Source: Streptomyces sp. NBC_00247
Lineage (GTDB): Bacteria > Actinomycetota > Actinomycetes > Streptomycetales > Streptomycetaceae
Length of the DNA stretch: 64,000 nt
NCBI RefSeq assembly: GCF_036188265.1
Contig: NZ_CP108093.1
Location: 4,856,001-4,920,000, forward strand
Direction of reading: 5' to 3'
The notes under the pieces were generated by a model. The model did no database searches. It was given only the letters and a program-made list of their open reading frames with translations, and was not told the DNA's origin. The position numbers and the translations under genes are program-made. Shown piece after piece: positions 1 through 10,096 of the stretch (position 1 is the first letter of the stretch; each line of letters starts with the position of its first letter).

Positions 1-25
1 TGGACAACCAAGAGGAGCACCCGGA

Positions 26-178
26 ATGCCGCACACCGTCGCACTGCTTGCCGCCGCCGCGGACGACCAGGGACCGGGCAACACGGTGCGGATCGTGCTG
101 CTCGTCTCGCTCGTCGGGGCGGCCCTGCTGGCCTGGCTCCTGTTGCGTGGCTACCGCAACGACGACTCCAACGACTGA
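26..178 (+). CDS. small membrane protein, unknown function
   Basis: A 50-residue protein with one strongly hydrophobic segment (residues about 21-40, 'VRIVLLVSLVGAALLAWLLL') followed by a short basic and acidic tail. ATG is preceded by an AGAGGAG ribosome site 8 nt upstream. It lies just before a second small membrane protein and nadD, in the same direction, so it may be part of the nadD transcription unit. It is too short for a family assignment, and no function is inferred. Confidence 0.6.
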   Translation: MPHTVALLAAAADDQGPGNTVRIVLLVSLVGAALLAWLLLRGYRNDDSND

Positions 179-262
179 GTCGCCGTGAGCGTGCCCGACG
201 GACCCGCATACGATGTGCCCGACGTCTTCCTTCCGACTCCCGACGAATAGGTCCTGCCGAAG

Positions 263-424
263 ATGAGCCTCACGAGCACCGCCCACCAGCTGGTCCTTCT
301 CGCCTCCGAGGGCGGCGAAGGCGGCAACCACGAAAGCCTCAACCCGTACCTGACCGGCGGTGGCGCCTTCGTCGCCCTGCTGCTTCTGCTCTTCGTCACC
401 ACCCGTTTCAACCGCGACCGCTGA
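263..424 (+). CDS. small membrane protein, unknown function
   Basis: A 53-residue protein with an extracytoplasmic-looking Gly/Glu stretch ('SEGGEGGNHE') followed by one C-terminal hydrophobic segment ('GAFVALLLLLFVTTRF') and positively charged residues. It stops 32 nt before the chosen nadD start, so co-transcription is likely. The ribosome site is weak. Function is unknown. Confidence 0.55.
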   Translation: MSLTSTAHQLVLLASEGGEGGNHESLNPYLTGGGAFVALLLLLFVTTRFNRDR

Positions 425-456
425 GCGGTGACGCCGTGCCAGTAGGGTCTGCACGC

Positions 457-1074
457 ATGGGAGAGCAGGAAGTGCCTACCGGCCGCGGCAAGCGCCGAAT
501 CGGCGTCATGGGCGGGACGTTCGACCCGATCCATCATGGACACCTGGTGGCGGCCAGTGAAGTGGCCGCCCAGTTCCACCTGGACGAGGTCGTCTTCGTG
601 CCGACCGGGCAGCCGTGGCAGAAGAGCCACAAAGAGGTGTCGCAGGCCGAGGACCGCTATCTGATGACGGTCATCGCCACGGCGTCGAACCCCCAGTTCT
701 CGGTGAGCCGCAGTGACATCGACCGCGGGGGGCCGACGTACACGATCGACACTCTGCGGGACCTGCGGGAGACCCACGGGGACGCGGACCTCTTCTTCAT
801 CACCGGCGCCGACGCGTTGTCGCAGATTCTCACCTGGCGAAACGCGGAAGAACTCTTCTCGCTCTCCCATTTCATCGGTGTGACCCGGCCGGGCCATGTG
901 CTCACCGACGCGGGACTGCCCGAAGGCGGTGTCTCCCTCGTGGAGGTTCCCGCCCTGGCCATCTCGTCGACGGACTGCCGGTTGAGGGTCGCGCAGGGCG
1001 ATCCGGTCTGGTATCTGGTGCCCGACGGTGTGGTCCGCTACATCGACAAACGCCAGCTGTACCGAGGCGAATGA
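457..1074 (+). CDS. nadD: nicotinate-nucleotide adenylyltransferase
   Basis: NadD transfers AMP from ATP to nicotinate mononucleotide, giving deamido-NAD in cytoplasmic NAD synthesis. The N-terminal nucleotidyltransferase signature 'GVMGGTFDPIHHGHL' (GxFDPxHxGH) is intact, and the C-terminal 'ISSTDCR' matches the usual 'ISST.IR' motif. The length of 205 residues is normal. The ATG at 457 is preferred over an in-frame GTG at 436 because an AGGG sits about 10 nt upstream and the conserved 'GEQEVPTGRGKRR' leader begins there. It lies in the conserved Streptomyces order nadD, LCP-like gene, rsfS, phosphatase. Confidence 0.95.
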   Translation: MGEQEVPTGRGKRRIGVMGGTFDPIHHGHLVAASEVAAQFHLDEVVFVPTGQPWQKSHKEVSQAEDRYLMTVIATASNPQFSVSRSDIDRGGPTYTIDTLRDLRETHGDADLFFITGADALSQILTWRNAEELFSLSHFIGVTRPGHVLTDAGLPEGGVSLVEVPALAISSTDCRLRVAQGDPVWYLVPDGVVRYIDKRQLYRGE

Positions 1075-1096
1075 GCCACGGAGAGGGGCACCGGTG

Positions 1097-2929
1097 GTGA
1101 ACGACCGACAGGACCAGTACGACCCGTACGGGCAACAGCCGCAGATCATCGGCTACGACGCGTACGGGCAGCCGGTGTACCAGCAGCCCGAGCAGCAGGG
1201 CTACGACCCGTACACCTCCCCGCAGGACCCGTACTCCTACGGGCAGCCGACGCCGGGTCAGCACCCGCAGGGCCAGTACCCGCAGGATCAGCAGGCGCAG
1301 GGCCCGCAGGACGGTGCCGGACAGGGCTACGGCTACGACCCGTACGCCCAGCAGCAGCCGGCCCAGCCGTACGACCCGTACGCCGGCCACCCGCAGCAGC
1401 CGCAGCAGCAGGGCGGCGAGCAGGGATACGGGTACGGCGGCGGCTACGGCTACGACACCGGGCAGCAGCCCGTCGTGGTCGACGCGGCGGCCCAGCAGTG
1501 GAACGTCCCGCAGCAGAACGTGGCGCCCCCGCAGCCGACGCCCCAGCAGTCCGCGCCCCAGCAGTCCGCGGCCCGGGGCGCTCCGCAGGAGGCCGACCCG
1601 GTGCGCGCGCCGGAACCGCAGTCCGGGGGCACGGAGCCCGGAGTTCCCGAACAGCGCCGCTCCTCCCAGGACTACCGCACCGGACAGTTCTCCTTCATCG
1701 AGCAGCCGGACGAGGACTCCGAGGACGTCATCGACTGGCTGGCGTTCACGGAGAGCCGCAGCGAACGGCGCGAGGAGGCCCGGCGCAAGGGCCGCAACCG
1801 CCTGGTCGGGCTGATCGTCGTCCTGGCACTCGTCCTCGTCGCCGGCGTGGGCTACCTCTGGTCGGCCGGAAAGCTGCCCGGTTCCTCCGGCGCGGACGGC
1901 AAGGCCGCCACCGCGGGCGGTCCGCAGCAGCGCGACGTCATCGTGGTGCACCTGCACAACACCAAGGGCGGCGGGACGTCCACGGCCCTGCTGGTGGACA
2001 ACGTCACCACCAAGAAGGCCACCACCGTCCTGCTGCCCAACTCCCTCGCGGTCGCCGACGACGACGGCACCACCACCACGCTCGGCGAGTCGGTGGAGGA
2101 CGACGGCAGCACCGGAACACGCGAATCGCTCGACACCCTCCTCGGTACGAAGATCAGCGGCACCTGGCGGCTGGACACCCCGTACCTGGAGAACCTGGTC
2201 GAGCTGGTCGGCAACATCGAGGTCGACACCGACACCGACGTGCCCGACACCAAGAAGGGCGCCGCGCCCGTCGTCCGCAAGGGCGAGGCGCAGACCCTGA
2301 GCGGCACGATGGCCGTGGCGTACGCCACGTACCGGGCGAAGGGCGAGCCGGAGGCGAAGCAGCTGACCCGGTTCGGCCAGGTGCTGCGCGGGGTGCTGCG
2401 CAAGCTGTCCGAGGACCCGAAGGCGGCGACGATCACCGTGCAGACGCTGGCCCAGATCCTCGACCCGTCACTTCCCGAGGCCGACCTCGGCGCCTCGCTC
2501 GCCAAGCTCGCCGGGCACGCCAAGGTGGGCGACTACACCACCGAGGTCCTGCCGGTGCAGGAGGACGGCACCCTGAGCGACGCGGCCACGAAGAGCGTGG
2601 TGAAGGACGTCCTGGGCGGCACGGTCCGGGTCCCGGACAAGGACGCGGCGACCCGGGTCGGCGTGAAGAACGCCTACGGCGACACCGCGGCCCTCGACGC
2701 GGCGCGGGTGGTGCTGGTGAACGGCGGCTACTCCTTCGTCGACGCGGGCAAGGCGGACACCCGGTCCACCTCGGAGATCGTCTACGGCACGGCCGAGGAC
2801 AAGGCCAAGGCGGTGGAGGTCGCGAAGACGCTCGGTCTGCCCGAGAGCGTCGTGACGAAGGGGGAGGCAGCCGCGAACGCGGACGTCTCCGTGGTGCTCG
2901 GCCAGGACTACGTCTTCACGAAGTCCTGA
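1097..2929 (+). CDS. divergent LCP / LytR_C-type membrane protein
   Basis: A 611-residue bitopic protein. Residues 1 to about 200 are a cytoplasmic, disordered, Gln/Pro/Tyr/Gly-rich tract with repeated 'YDPY' and 'QPQQ' units. An acidic stretch ('EDSEDVIDWLAF') follows, then one membrane segment near residues 237-257 ('LVGLIVVLALVLVAGVGYLW'). The extracellular part resembles an LCP (LytR-CpsA-Psr) domain followed by a LytR_C domain ('VKNAYGDTAALDAARVVLVNGG'). The usual LCP signatures are eroded: 'VVVHLHNTKGGG' stands where DxxMLVxIxP is expected and 'TVLLPNSLAV' replaces the SIPRD motif. Glycopolymer transferase activity is therefore doubtful. The start is GTG at 1097 (GTG at 1094 is the alternative) behind GAGAGGGG. 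Confidence 0.8.
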   Translation: MNDRQDQYDPYGQQPQIIGYDAYGQPVYQQPEQQGYDPYTSPQDPYSYGQPTPGQHPQGQYPQDQQAQGPQDGAGQGYGYDPYAQQQPAQPYDPYAGHPQQPQQQGGEQGYGYGGGYGYDTGQQPVVVDAAAQQWNVPQQNVAPPQPTPQQSAPQQSAARGAPQEADPVRAPEPQSGGTEPGVPEQRRSSQDYRTGQFSFIEQPDEDSEDVIDWLAFTESRSERREEARRKGRNRLVGLIVVLALVLVAGVGYLWSAGKLPGSSGADGKAATAGGPQQRDVIVVHLHNTKGGGTSTALLVDNVTTKKATTVLLPNSLAVADDDGTTTTLGESVEDDGSTGTRESLDTLLGTKISGTWRLDTPYLENLVELVGNIEVDTDTDVPDTKKGAAPVVRKGEAQTLSGTMAVAYATYRAKGEPEAKQLTRFGQVLRGVLRKLSEDPKAATITVQTLAQILDPSLPEADLGASLAKLAGHAKVGDYTTEVLPVQEDGTLSDAATKSVVKDVLGGTVRVPDKDAATRVGVKNAYGDTAALDAARVVLVNGGYSFVDAGKADTRSTSEIVYGTAEDKAKAVEVAKTLGLPESVVTKGEAAANADVSVVLGQDYVFTKS

Positions 2930-2939
2930 TTCCGGTACC

Positions 2940-2973
2940 GGCCGGGTCGTCGGTCTCTCCCGTCGACCCGGCC
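2940..2973 (+). terminator. terminator after the LCP-like gene
   Basis: A 10-bp perfect stem (GGCCGGGTCG at 2940-2949 pairing with 2964-2973) with a 14-nt loop lies 11 nt after the stop codon. There is no U tract, which is common for Streptomyces terminators. The rest of the gap to 3199 shows no gene. Confidence 0.6.
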
Positions 2974-3199
2974 CGCTGGGGCCCTCACGCCGAGACGGCG
3001 CGGGGGCCCCTGCGGCGTACCGGGGGAATTTCCAGTCGGCACTGTCGGCGGTCCGTGAGACCCTAAAGAACAGTCCCGCGATTTCTGGCGGGCACGTGAC
3101 GGCCGCGACGGAACCCCGCCGCTCCGCCCGCGTGCCGATCCGCCAGGGACGACGGAACAGCTTCCAGGGACTGCCCCGACCGCCGACGAAAGCCTGCAT

Positions 3200-3631
3200 G
3201 TGACCGCCACGGACCGCTCCATCGAGCTCATCACCGCCGCCGCCCAGGCGGCGGCCGACCGGCTCGCGCACGACATCATCGCCTACGACGTCAGTGACGT
3301 CCTGTCGATCACCGATGCCTTCCTGCTGGCCTCGGCCCCCAACGACCGCCAGGTCAAGTCGATCGTCGACGAGATCGAGGAGCGGCTCCAGAAGGAGCTC
3401 GGCGCCAAGCCGGTGCGCCGCGAGGGCGACCGCGACGCCCGCTGGATCCTGCTCGACTACGTCGACATCGTCATCCACGTCCAGCACAGCGAGGAGCGCG
3501 TCTTCTACGCGCTGGAGCGCCTGTGGAAGGACTGCCCCGAGATCGCGCTCCCCGAGGACGCGCTCAAGACGCGGGGCAAGGCCGCGGAGCACGCCCAGCT
3601 CAACGGCACCGCGGAAGGTGACGCGAGCTGA
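3200..3631 (+). CDS. rsfS: ribosome silencing factor RsfS
   Basis: RsfS (Iojap/YbeB family) binds ribosomal protein L14 and blocks subunit joining when nutrients are short. The family core is clear: 'DVLSITDAFLLASAPNDRQVKSIVDEIE' followed by 'WILLDYVDIVIHVQHSEERVFYALERLWKDCP'. At 143 residues it is slightly longer than average because of a polar tail. The GTG start at 3200 has a poor ribosome site; no better upstream start is visible. Its TGA overlaps the next gene's start, so the phosphatase is translationally coupled. Confidence 0.95.
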   Translation: MTATDRSIELITAAAQAAADRLAHDIIAYDVSDVLSITDAFLLASAPNDRQVKSIVDEIEERLQKELGAKPVRREGDRDARWILLDYVDIVIHVQHSEERVFYALERLWKDCPEIALPEDALKTRGKAAEHAQLNGTAEGDAS

Positions 3632-4281
3632 ACGGCGGCGACAGCGGCCGGGGCCGCCGAGTAGTCCTCTGGCGGCACGGTCAGACGGCGTGGAACCTGG
3701 AGCGACGCTTCCAGGGCACCACGGACATCGAGTTGACCGACACCGGAGTCGGGCAGGCCCGTCGGGCGGCCCGCCTTCTGGCGTCCCTGAAACCCCACGC
3801 CGTCGTCGCCTCGGATCTGCGGCGCGCGGCGGCCACGGCCGCCGAGCTGTCCGCGGTGACGGGCCTCACGGTCTCCCACGACGCCGGTCTGCGGGAGACC
3901 TACGCCGGGGAGTGGCAAGGGCTCACGCACGAGGAGATCATCGGCCGGTACGGCGAGCAGTACGCCGCCTGGAAGCGGGGCGAGCCCGTACGCCGGGGCG
4001 GCGGCGAGCTGGAGACCGAGGTGGCCGACCGGGCCGCTCCGGTCGTCCTGGAACACGCCGACCGGCTTCCCGACGGCGGCACGCTCATCGTGGTCAGCCA
4101 CGGCGGCACCATCCGGACCACGATCGGCCGGCTGCTCGGACTGGAGGCCCACCACTGGGAGGGCCTCGGCGGACTCAGCAACTGCTGCTGGTCGGTGCTG
4201 GGCGAAGGCGCGCGCGGCTGGCGTCTGCTGGAGCACAACGCCGGAACCCTGCCCGAACCGGTGCTCGGCGACGACACCTGA
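3628..4281 (+). CDS. histidine phosphatase family protein (apparent CTG start)
   Basis: This is a cytoplasmic phosphoglycerate-mutase-like phosphatase of 217 residues. The phosphohistidine motif 'LWRHGQTAWN' is at the N-terminus, the second catalytic His is in 'VVSHGGTIRTTIGRLLG', and 'LRETYAGEWQGLTHEEI' carries the family Glu. No ATG, GTG or TTG exists between an in-frame stop at 3619-3621 and the catalytic motif. The only workable initiation codon is CTG at 3628, which overlaps the rsfS stop as CTGA and has GGAAGGTG upstream. Initiating at the first ATG/GTG (about 3733) would delete the catalytic RHG, so the CTG call is well supported. Confidence 0.9.
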   Translation: MNGGDSGRGRRVVLWRHGQTAWNLERRFQGTTDIELTDTGVGQARRAARLLASLKPHAVVASDLRRAAATAAELSAVTGLTVSHDAGLRETYAGEWQGLTHEEIIGRYGEQYAAWKRGEPVRRGGGELETEVADRAAPVVLEHADRLPDGGTLIVVSHGGTIRTTIGRLLGLEAHHWEGLGGLSNCCWSVLGEGARGWRLLEHNAGTLPEPVLGDDT

Positions 4282-4334
4282 GGGGCCGCCCGATCTCCCG
4301 GAGAGCAGCTCCGGGAGGGCGGTACCGGCCGGAT

Positions 4335-4364
4335 TTCACTTTCCGGCAGGTCACAGGCTAGAGT
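4335..4364 (+). promoter_or_regulatory. promoter of the first tRNA-Ala
   Basis: A TTCACT -35 at 4335-4340 and a TAGAGT -10 at 4359-4364 are separated by 18 nt. They lie 64 nt upstream of the tRNA 5' end. Assigned by motif only. Confidence 0.5.
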
Positions 4365-4428
4365 TCTTCTTGTTCGCAGCGCGGAAAACACCGAAACGGT
4401 GAGGACGCGGAGAAGGACAGCGAACAGC

Positions 4429-4501
4429 GGGGCTATAGCTCAGTTGGTAGAGCGCCTGCATGGCATGCAGGAGGTCAGGAGTTCAATTCTCCTTAGCTCC
4501 A
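4429..4501 (+). tRNA. tRNA-Ala(GGC)
   Basis: A canonical 73-nt cloverleaf. The acceptor is GGGGCTA with TAGCTCC plus discriminator A, the D arm has AGTTGGTAGA, the anticodon stem CCTGC/GCAGG encloses loop ATGGCAT with anticodon GGC, and the T arm carries GTTCAATTC. CCA is not encoded. An identical copy is at 5441. Confidence 0.97.
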
Positions 4502-4506
4502 CAGAT

Positions 4507-4539
4507 GAAGATCCCGTCCCTTTGGGGGGCGGGATCTTC
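4507..4539 (+). terminator. tRNA-Ala terminator
   Basis: A 10-bp perfect stem, GAAGATCCCG (4507-4516) with CGGGATCTTC (4530-4539), begins 5 nt after the tRNA and ends in a short T-containing tail. Confidence 0.75.
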
Positions 4540-5059
4540 TGCGTACCCGAGGTGGGTGCCGGAGGTCGTACCGTCCGGGCGGTCCCGTCGCAGCCCGGCC
4601 GTCGCTCCGCAGGGCGCCTGTGGCCCCTTTCGCCCACGTTCCGGCGCTCGTTCCGGCCGTCTTTCCGCAGCGGTCCGCTCGGCCCCGATCCGTGGCCGGC
4701 GGCCGTCGTCCCCGGTGCCCGCGATCCGGCAGGCCGCACTGACGCGACGTCAGCCGCCTGCCAGGTGTGGTTCGGCGGGCTACCCGTCTTGCGGTGGCAT
4801 GGCAGAATCGGAGCGCCGGAGGGGGCTACGGACCGATCGGGAGGGAGCGCGATGCCTGCGAGCCGCGTGCGGGTCCCCGGTCAGCCGTGTGCGCCCGCTG
4901 CCCCAGCTCCGCCCGCCCGTCCCGTAGTTACCGTGATTCCCGAACACCGGTCCGGTCCCGGCTGCCCTTCCCGCGGTTCCTTCCAGGTGGTCCAGACACC
5001 GGGGGGCGGCGGGATCCGGTGCGCACGCACGGCCAGCGGCCACAGCTGGAGCTGACTGC
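4540..5059. other. non-coding gap, nothing recognised
   Basis: About 520 nt between the first tRNA terminator and the next gene. Reading frames here lack a plausible ribosome site, Streptomyces-like codon bias and recognisable motifs. No repeat or strong regulatory motif was seen apart from GGAG just upstream of 5060. Confidence 0.5.
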
Positions 5060-5293
5060 ATGGGTGCGCACAGGCGGAAATGCGACTGGTGTGGCAGCGG
5101 TACGCCCATCGTCAGGGACATGGATCCGGTCAATCCGGACTACCAGTACTGGTGCGAGGAGTGCGCGCGGGCGCTGATCATAAAAGGCGACCCCATCGAG
5201 ACGTACCGCGAGCTGGAGGGGGAGCCGATCTACGGGCGGCTCCTGGAGGAGCACTGCACCCTCAAGCGCTTCTACTCCTTCGCCACGGCCTGA
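5060..5293 (+). CDS. small conserved hypothetical protein with CxxC pairs
   Basis: A 77-residue protein with 'CDWCGSGTP' near the N-terminus and 'YWCEECARAL' in the middle, a probable four-Cys metal site. It is followed by a compact helical tail ('IETYRELEGEPIYGRLLEEHC'). ATG with GGAG 9 nt upstream. It sits alone between the two tRNA-Ala genes. Codon use looks genuine, but I do not recognise a function. Confidence 0.7.
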   Translation: MGAHRRKCDWCGSGTPIVRDMDPVNPDYQYWCEECARALIIKGDPIETYRELEGEPIYGRLLEEHCTLKRFYSFATA

Positions 5294-5370
5294 CGGGAGT
5301 GGCGGAAGCGCGGGGCACGCGCTCGGCATGTCGGAGCGAATCGGTCATATCGGGCGGATCAGGAATGGAT

Positions 5371-5400
5371 TTGGGGACCACCGGGGAGGCCGTGTAATGT
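5371..5400 (+). promoter_or_regulatory. promoter of the second tRNA-Ala
   Basis: TTGGGG (5371-5376) and TAATGT (5395-5400) are separated by 18 nt, with the tRNA beginning 41 nt downstream. The two tRNA genes have unrelated upstream sequence, so each appears to have its own promoter. Confidence 0.45.
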
Positions 5401-5440
5401 TCTCGATGTCGCCAAGGAAAACCGGACGGCGGCAAAACGA

Positions 5441-5513
5441 GGGGCTATAGCTCAGTTGGTAGAGCGCCTGCATGGCATGCAGGAGGTCAGGAGTTCAATT
5501 CTCCTTAGCTCCA
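5441..5513 (+). tRNA. tRNA-Ala(GGC), second identical copy
   Basis: Base-for-base the same 73-nt tRNA as at 4429, including the uncommon TTCAATTCT T-arm region. The flanking sequence differs from the first copy beyond the tRNA. Confidence 0.97.
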
Positions 5514-5520
5514 CAGTGAA

Positions 5521-5555
5521 GAAGGCGGGTCATCCGAATCGGATGACCCGCCTTC
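5521..5555 (+). terminator. strong hairpin terminator after the second tRNA
   Basis: A 16-bp perfect stem (5521-5536 with 5540-5555) and a 3-nt loop (AAT), 7 nt after the tRNA, followed by the T-rich TCTGTTCTCT. Confidence 0.85.
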
Positions 5556-5804
5556 TCTGTTCTCTCGTCTTTCTCGTTCCCCGCTGCCGCCGCCCCCTTC
5601 GTCGGCTTCCCGCGCTCCATGGGCCCGGCTTCCCCGGTCGCCCTCCGCGCCTTCCGGTTCCGGGCCGCCTTCCCCTTTGCTCCAGTCCCTTCGGCCGCCC
5701 CGCGCCCTTCCGCTTCCCGGTCGGCCCTCCCGCACCGACCGGACGGCCGTCCGGTCGGCGGTCGCTCCCGGTGGGGCTCCGGCCCCGTGCGGTACCCTGA
5801 CGCC

Positions 5805-5843
5805 ATGCGTGCCGTACGCCTTCTGCTTAGCGAGCCGCGCTGA
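5805..5843 (+). CDS. Leu-rich leader peptide upstream of leuS
   Basis: A 12-residue peptide, MRAVRLLLSEPR, with three consecutive Leu codons, ending 137 nt before the leuS start. A TACCCT -10-like element (5793-5798) ends 6 nt before the ATG, so the message may begin at the start codon (leaderless). Together with the downstream terminator this has the layout of a leucine-sensing transcription attenuator: stalling at the Leu codons when charged tRNA-Leu is scarce would favour read-through into leuS. The arrangement is seen; the mechanism is inferred. Confidence 0.7.
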   Translation: MRAVRLLLSEPR

Positions 5844-5887
5844 TCACTGCCGACCGGTGAGAACGCCTGGTCGGACTCGGCGCGGCG

Positions 5888-5912
5888 TCCCCTCCTGTGC
5901 GAGGGGATTTTT
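5888..5912 (+). terminator. attenuator terminator in the leuS leader
   Basis: A 7-bp stem, TCCCCTC (5888-5894) with GAGGGGA (5901-5907), followed at once by five T residues (5908-5912). It is the only hairpin with a clean U tract in the host part of the window, and it stands between the leader peptide and leuS. Confidence 0.8.
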
Positions 5913-5980
5913 CGTTTCCGTAGACGCGCGTCCTTCGACGTGGGCGCCGGCAGATGACGATCGATGGAGCTTTGAGGATC

Positions 5981-8854
<2,874 letters not shown>

Positions 8855-8956
8855 CCGTCCCCGCGTGAGGTGCCGGGTTCCTGGGTAGAGCGCCCGGTGC
8901 GAGGCGCCTCCCGGGGCCCCGGGCCGCCGGGCACGGTTGCCAGGGCTTTCCCCTAC

Positions 8957-8995
8957 GGGCAGGTTGGGGGTTCCGACGGAACCCTCGGCCTGCCC
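8957..8995 (+). terminator. leuS terminator
   Basis: Stacked stems GGGCAGG/CCTGCCC (8957-8963 with 8989-8995) and GGGTTCC/GGAACCC (8968-8974 with 8978-8984), with a 3-nt loop, about 100 nt after leuS. Confidence 0.65.
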
Positions 8996-9108
8996 GTTGC
9001 GTTTACGGTGGAGGGGCGGCCGTCACCGGTGGCCGCCGGAGCCGCGTGCGACCAGCTTCCCGATCCGACTTCCCGGTCCGATCGACCGTCGACTGCCGAG
9101 GGGCGTTC

Positions 9109-9855
9109 ATGGAGACCCTGCTCTTGATCCTGACGCTGCTCTTCGTCGCGTTCGTGGCCCTCGGCGTGTACGCCGGGGTGAAAGCCGTCAAGGCGGCCAA
9201 GCGAGGCGTCGACAGGACCCTCACCCAGGCCCGCCGGACGGTCGAGGAGACCACCCTGCGGGCGAAGAGTTACGGCCAGCCCGGTGTCAGCGGCGAGCTG
9301 GCGCAGTTGAGGCTCTCCCTCCGCACCGCGATGCGCGCCACCCAGGAGACCCTGGGGGCCTCGGCCGCCGAGGACGCCTCCTTGTCGGAGTCCCTGGGGC
9401 TCTTCCAGCGGCTCAGCGCGCACGGCCGCGAGCTGGACGACGAGCTGAGGCGACTGGAGCGCGAGCCCGACCGGGCGACGCTGGCGAAGCTGATGCCCGG
9501 ACTGCGGGAGCGCACGGAGCGCATCACGCGATCCGCCGACTCGCTGCGCTGGGCGGCCAGGGACCGTGCCAGGCGGTTCGCCGACGACGACCTGGACGCC
9601 CTCAACGCTCAGATCGACGTGGAGGCCGGGGCGCTGCGGCACTGGACGACCGAGGAGCGGGGGACTGCTCCCCAGCCGTCGCAGCCGTCCCAGGCTCCTC
9701 GTTCGTCCCAGCCTTCTCAGGCTCCTCGGTCCGAGTCGACCCCCGGCTCCGGTCCGGCCGGGCCGGGGGCGGGGCGGGAGCTGCCGGAGTCCGGCCCGGC
9801 CGGGTGGATCAGCCGGCCGTGGCAGAAATCGACGCGGCCGGAGACGACGAACTGA
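9109..9855 (+). CDS. membrane-anchored coiled-coil protein, unknown function
   Basis: A 248-residue protein with one N-terminal membrane segment (residues 4-24, 'LLLILTLLFVAFVALGVYAG'). A long charged helical region follows (about 30-180) with heptad-like Leu/Ala spacing, then a low-complexity tail repeating 'QPSQAPRSS'. The topology (very short N-terminus, basic residues after the segment) suggests a cytoplasmic coiled coil. ATG has GAGGGG upstream. It is a conserved neighbour between leuS and degV in Streptomyces; the function is not known to me. Confidence 0.75.
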   Translation: METLLLILTLLFVAFVALGVYAGVKAVKAAKRGVDRTLTQARRTVEETTLRAKSYGQPGVSGELAQLRLSLRTAMRATQETLGASAAEDASLSESLGLFQRLSAHGRELDDELRRLEREPDRATLAKLMPGLRERTERITRSADSLRWAARDRARRFADDDLDALNAQIDVEAGALRHWTTEERGTAPQPSQPSQAPRSSQPSQAPRSESTPGSGPAGPGAGRELPESGPAGWISRPWQKSTRPETTN

Positions 9856-9917
9856 AAGCCCGGCGGGGAACGGCCCGAGCCGGTTCCCGTACGGCGGCGG
9901 TTCCCGTCCGGCGGTCG

Positions 9918-9947
9918 CAGTACCGCCGGTCCCGTCCGGCGGTACTG
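9918..9947 (+). terminator. hairpin terminator upstream of degV
   Basis: A 12-bp perfect stem (CAGTACCGCCGG at 9918-9929 with 9936-9947) and loop TCCCGT, 63 nt after the preceding gene. Nearby partial repeats of CCCGTCCGGCGG add to the structure. Confidence 0.65.
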
Positions 9948-10096
9948 CCCGACGGCCTTGGGTACGGGTCGACGGGGCATGCGGAGTGATGGGCGGTGTC
10001 CCGACAGGTGGCAAGATGCCTCCCGCACCGTCCGTAAAGATCAGCGGCCCGGGGTCGGGCTGCCGCACCACTGCTCCGGAAGGTAATCTCCGGCTC

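Noticed and set aside
4429..5513. tRNA-Ala genes as integration sites
   Set aside because: Both tRNAs are complete with normal terminators, and no tyrosine integrase or partial tRNA copy is present. The element in this window uses comEC and a serine integrase.
5619..5843. A 74-codon gene ending in the leuS leader
   Set aside because: Only the last 12 codons have a promoter-like context. The upstream part crosses the region just after the tRNA terminator and has poor codon bias; the short leader peptide is preferred.
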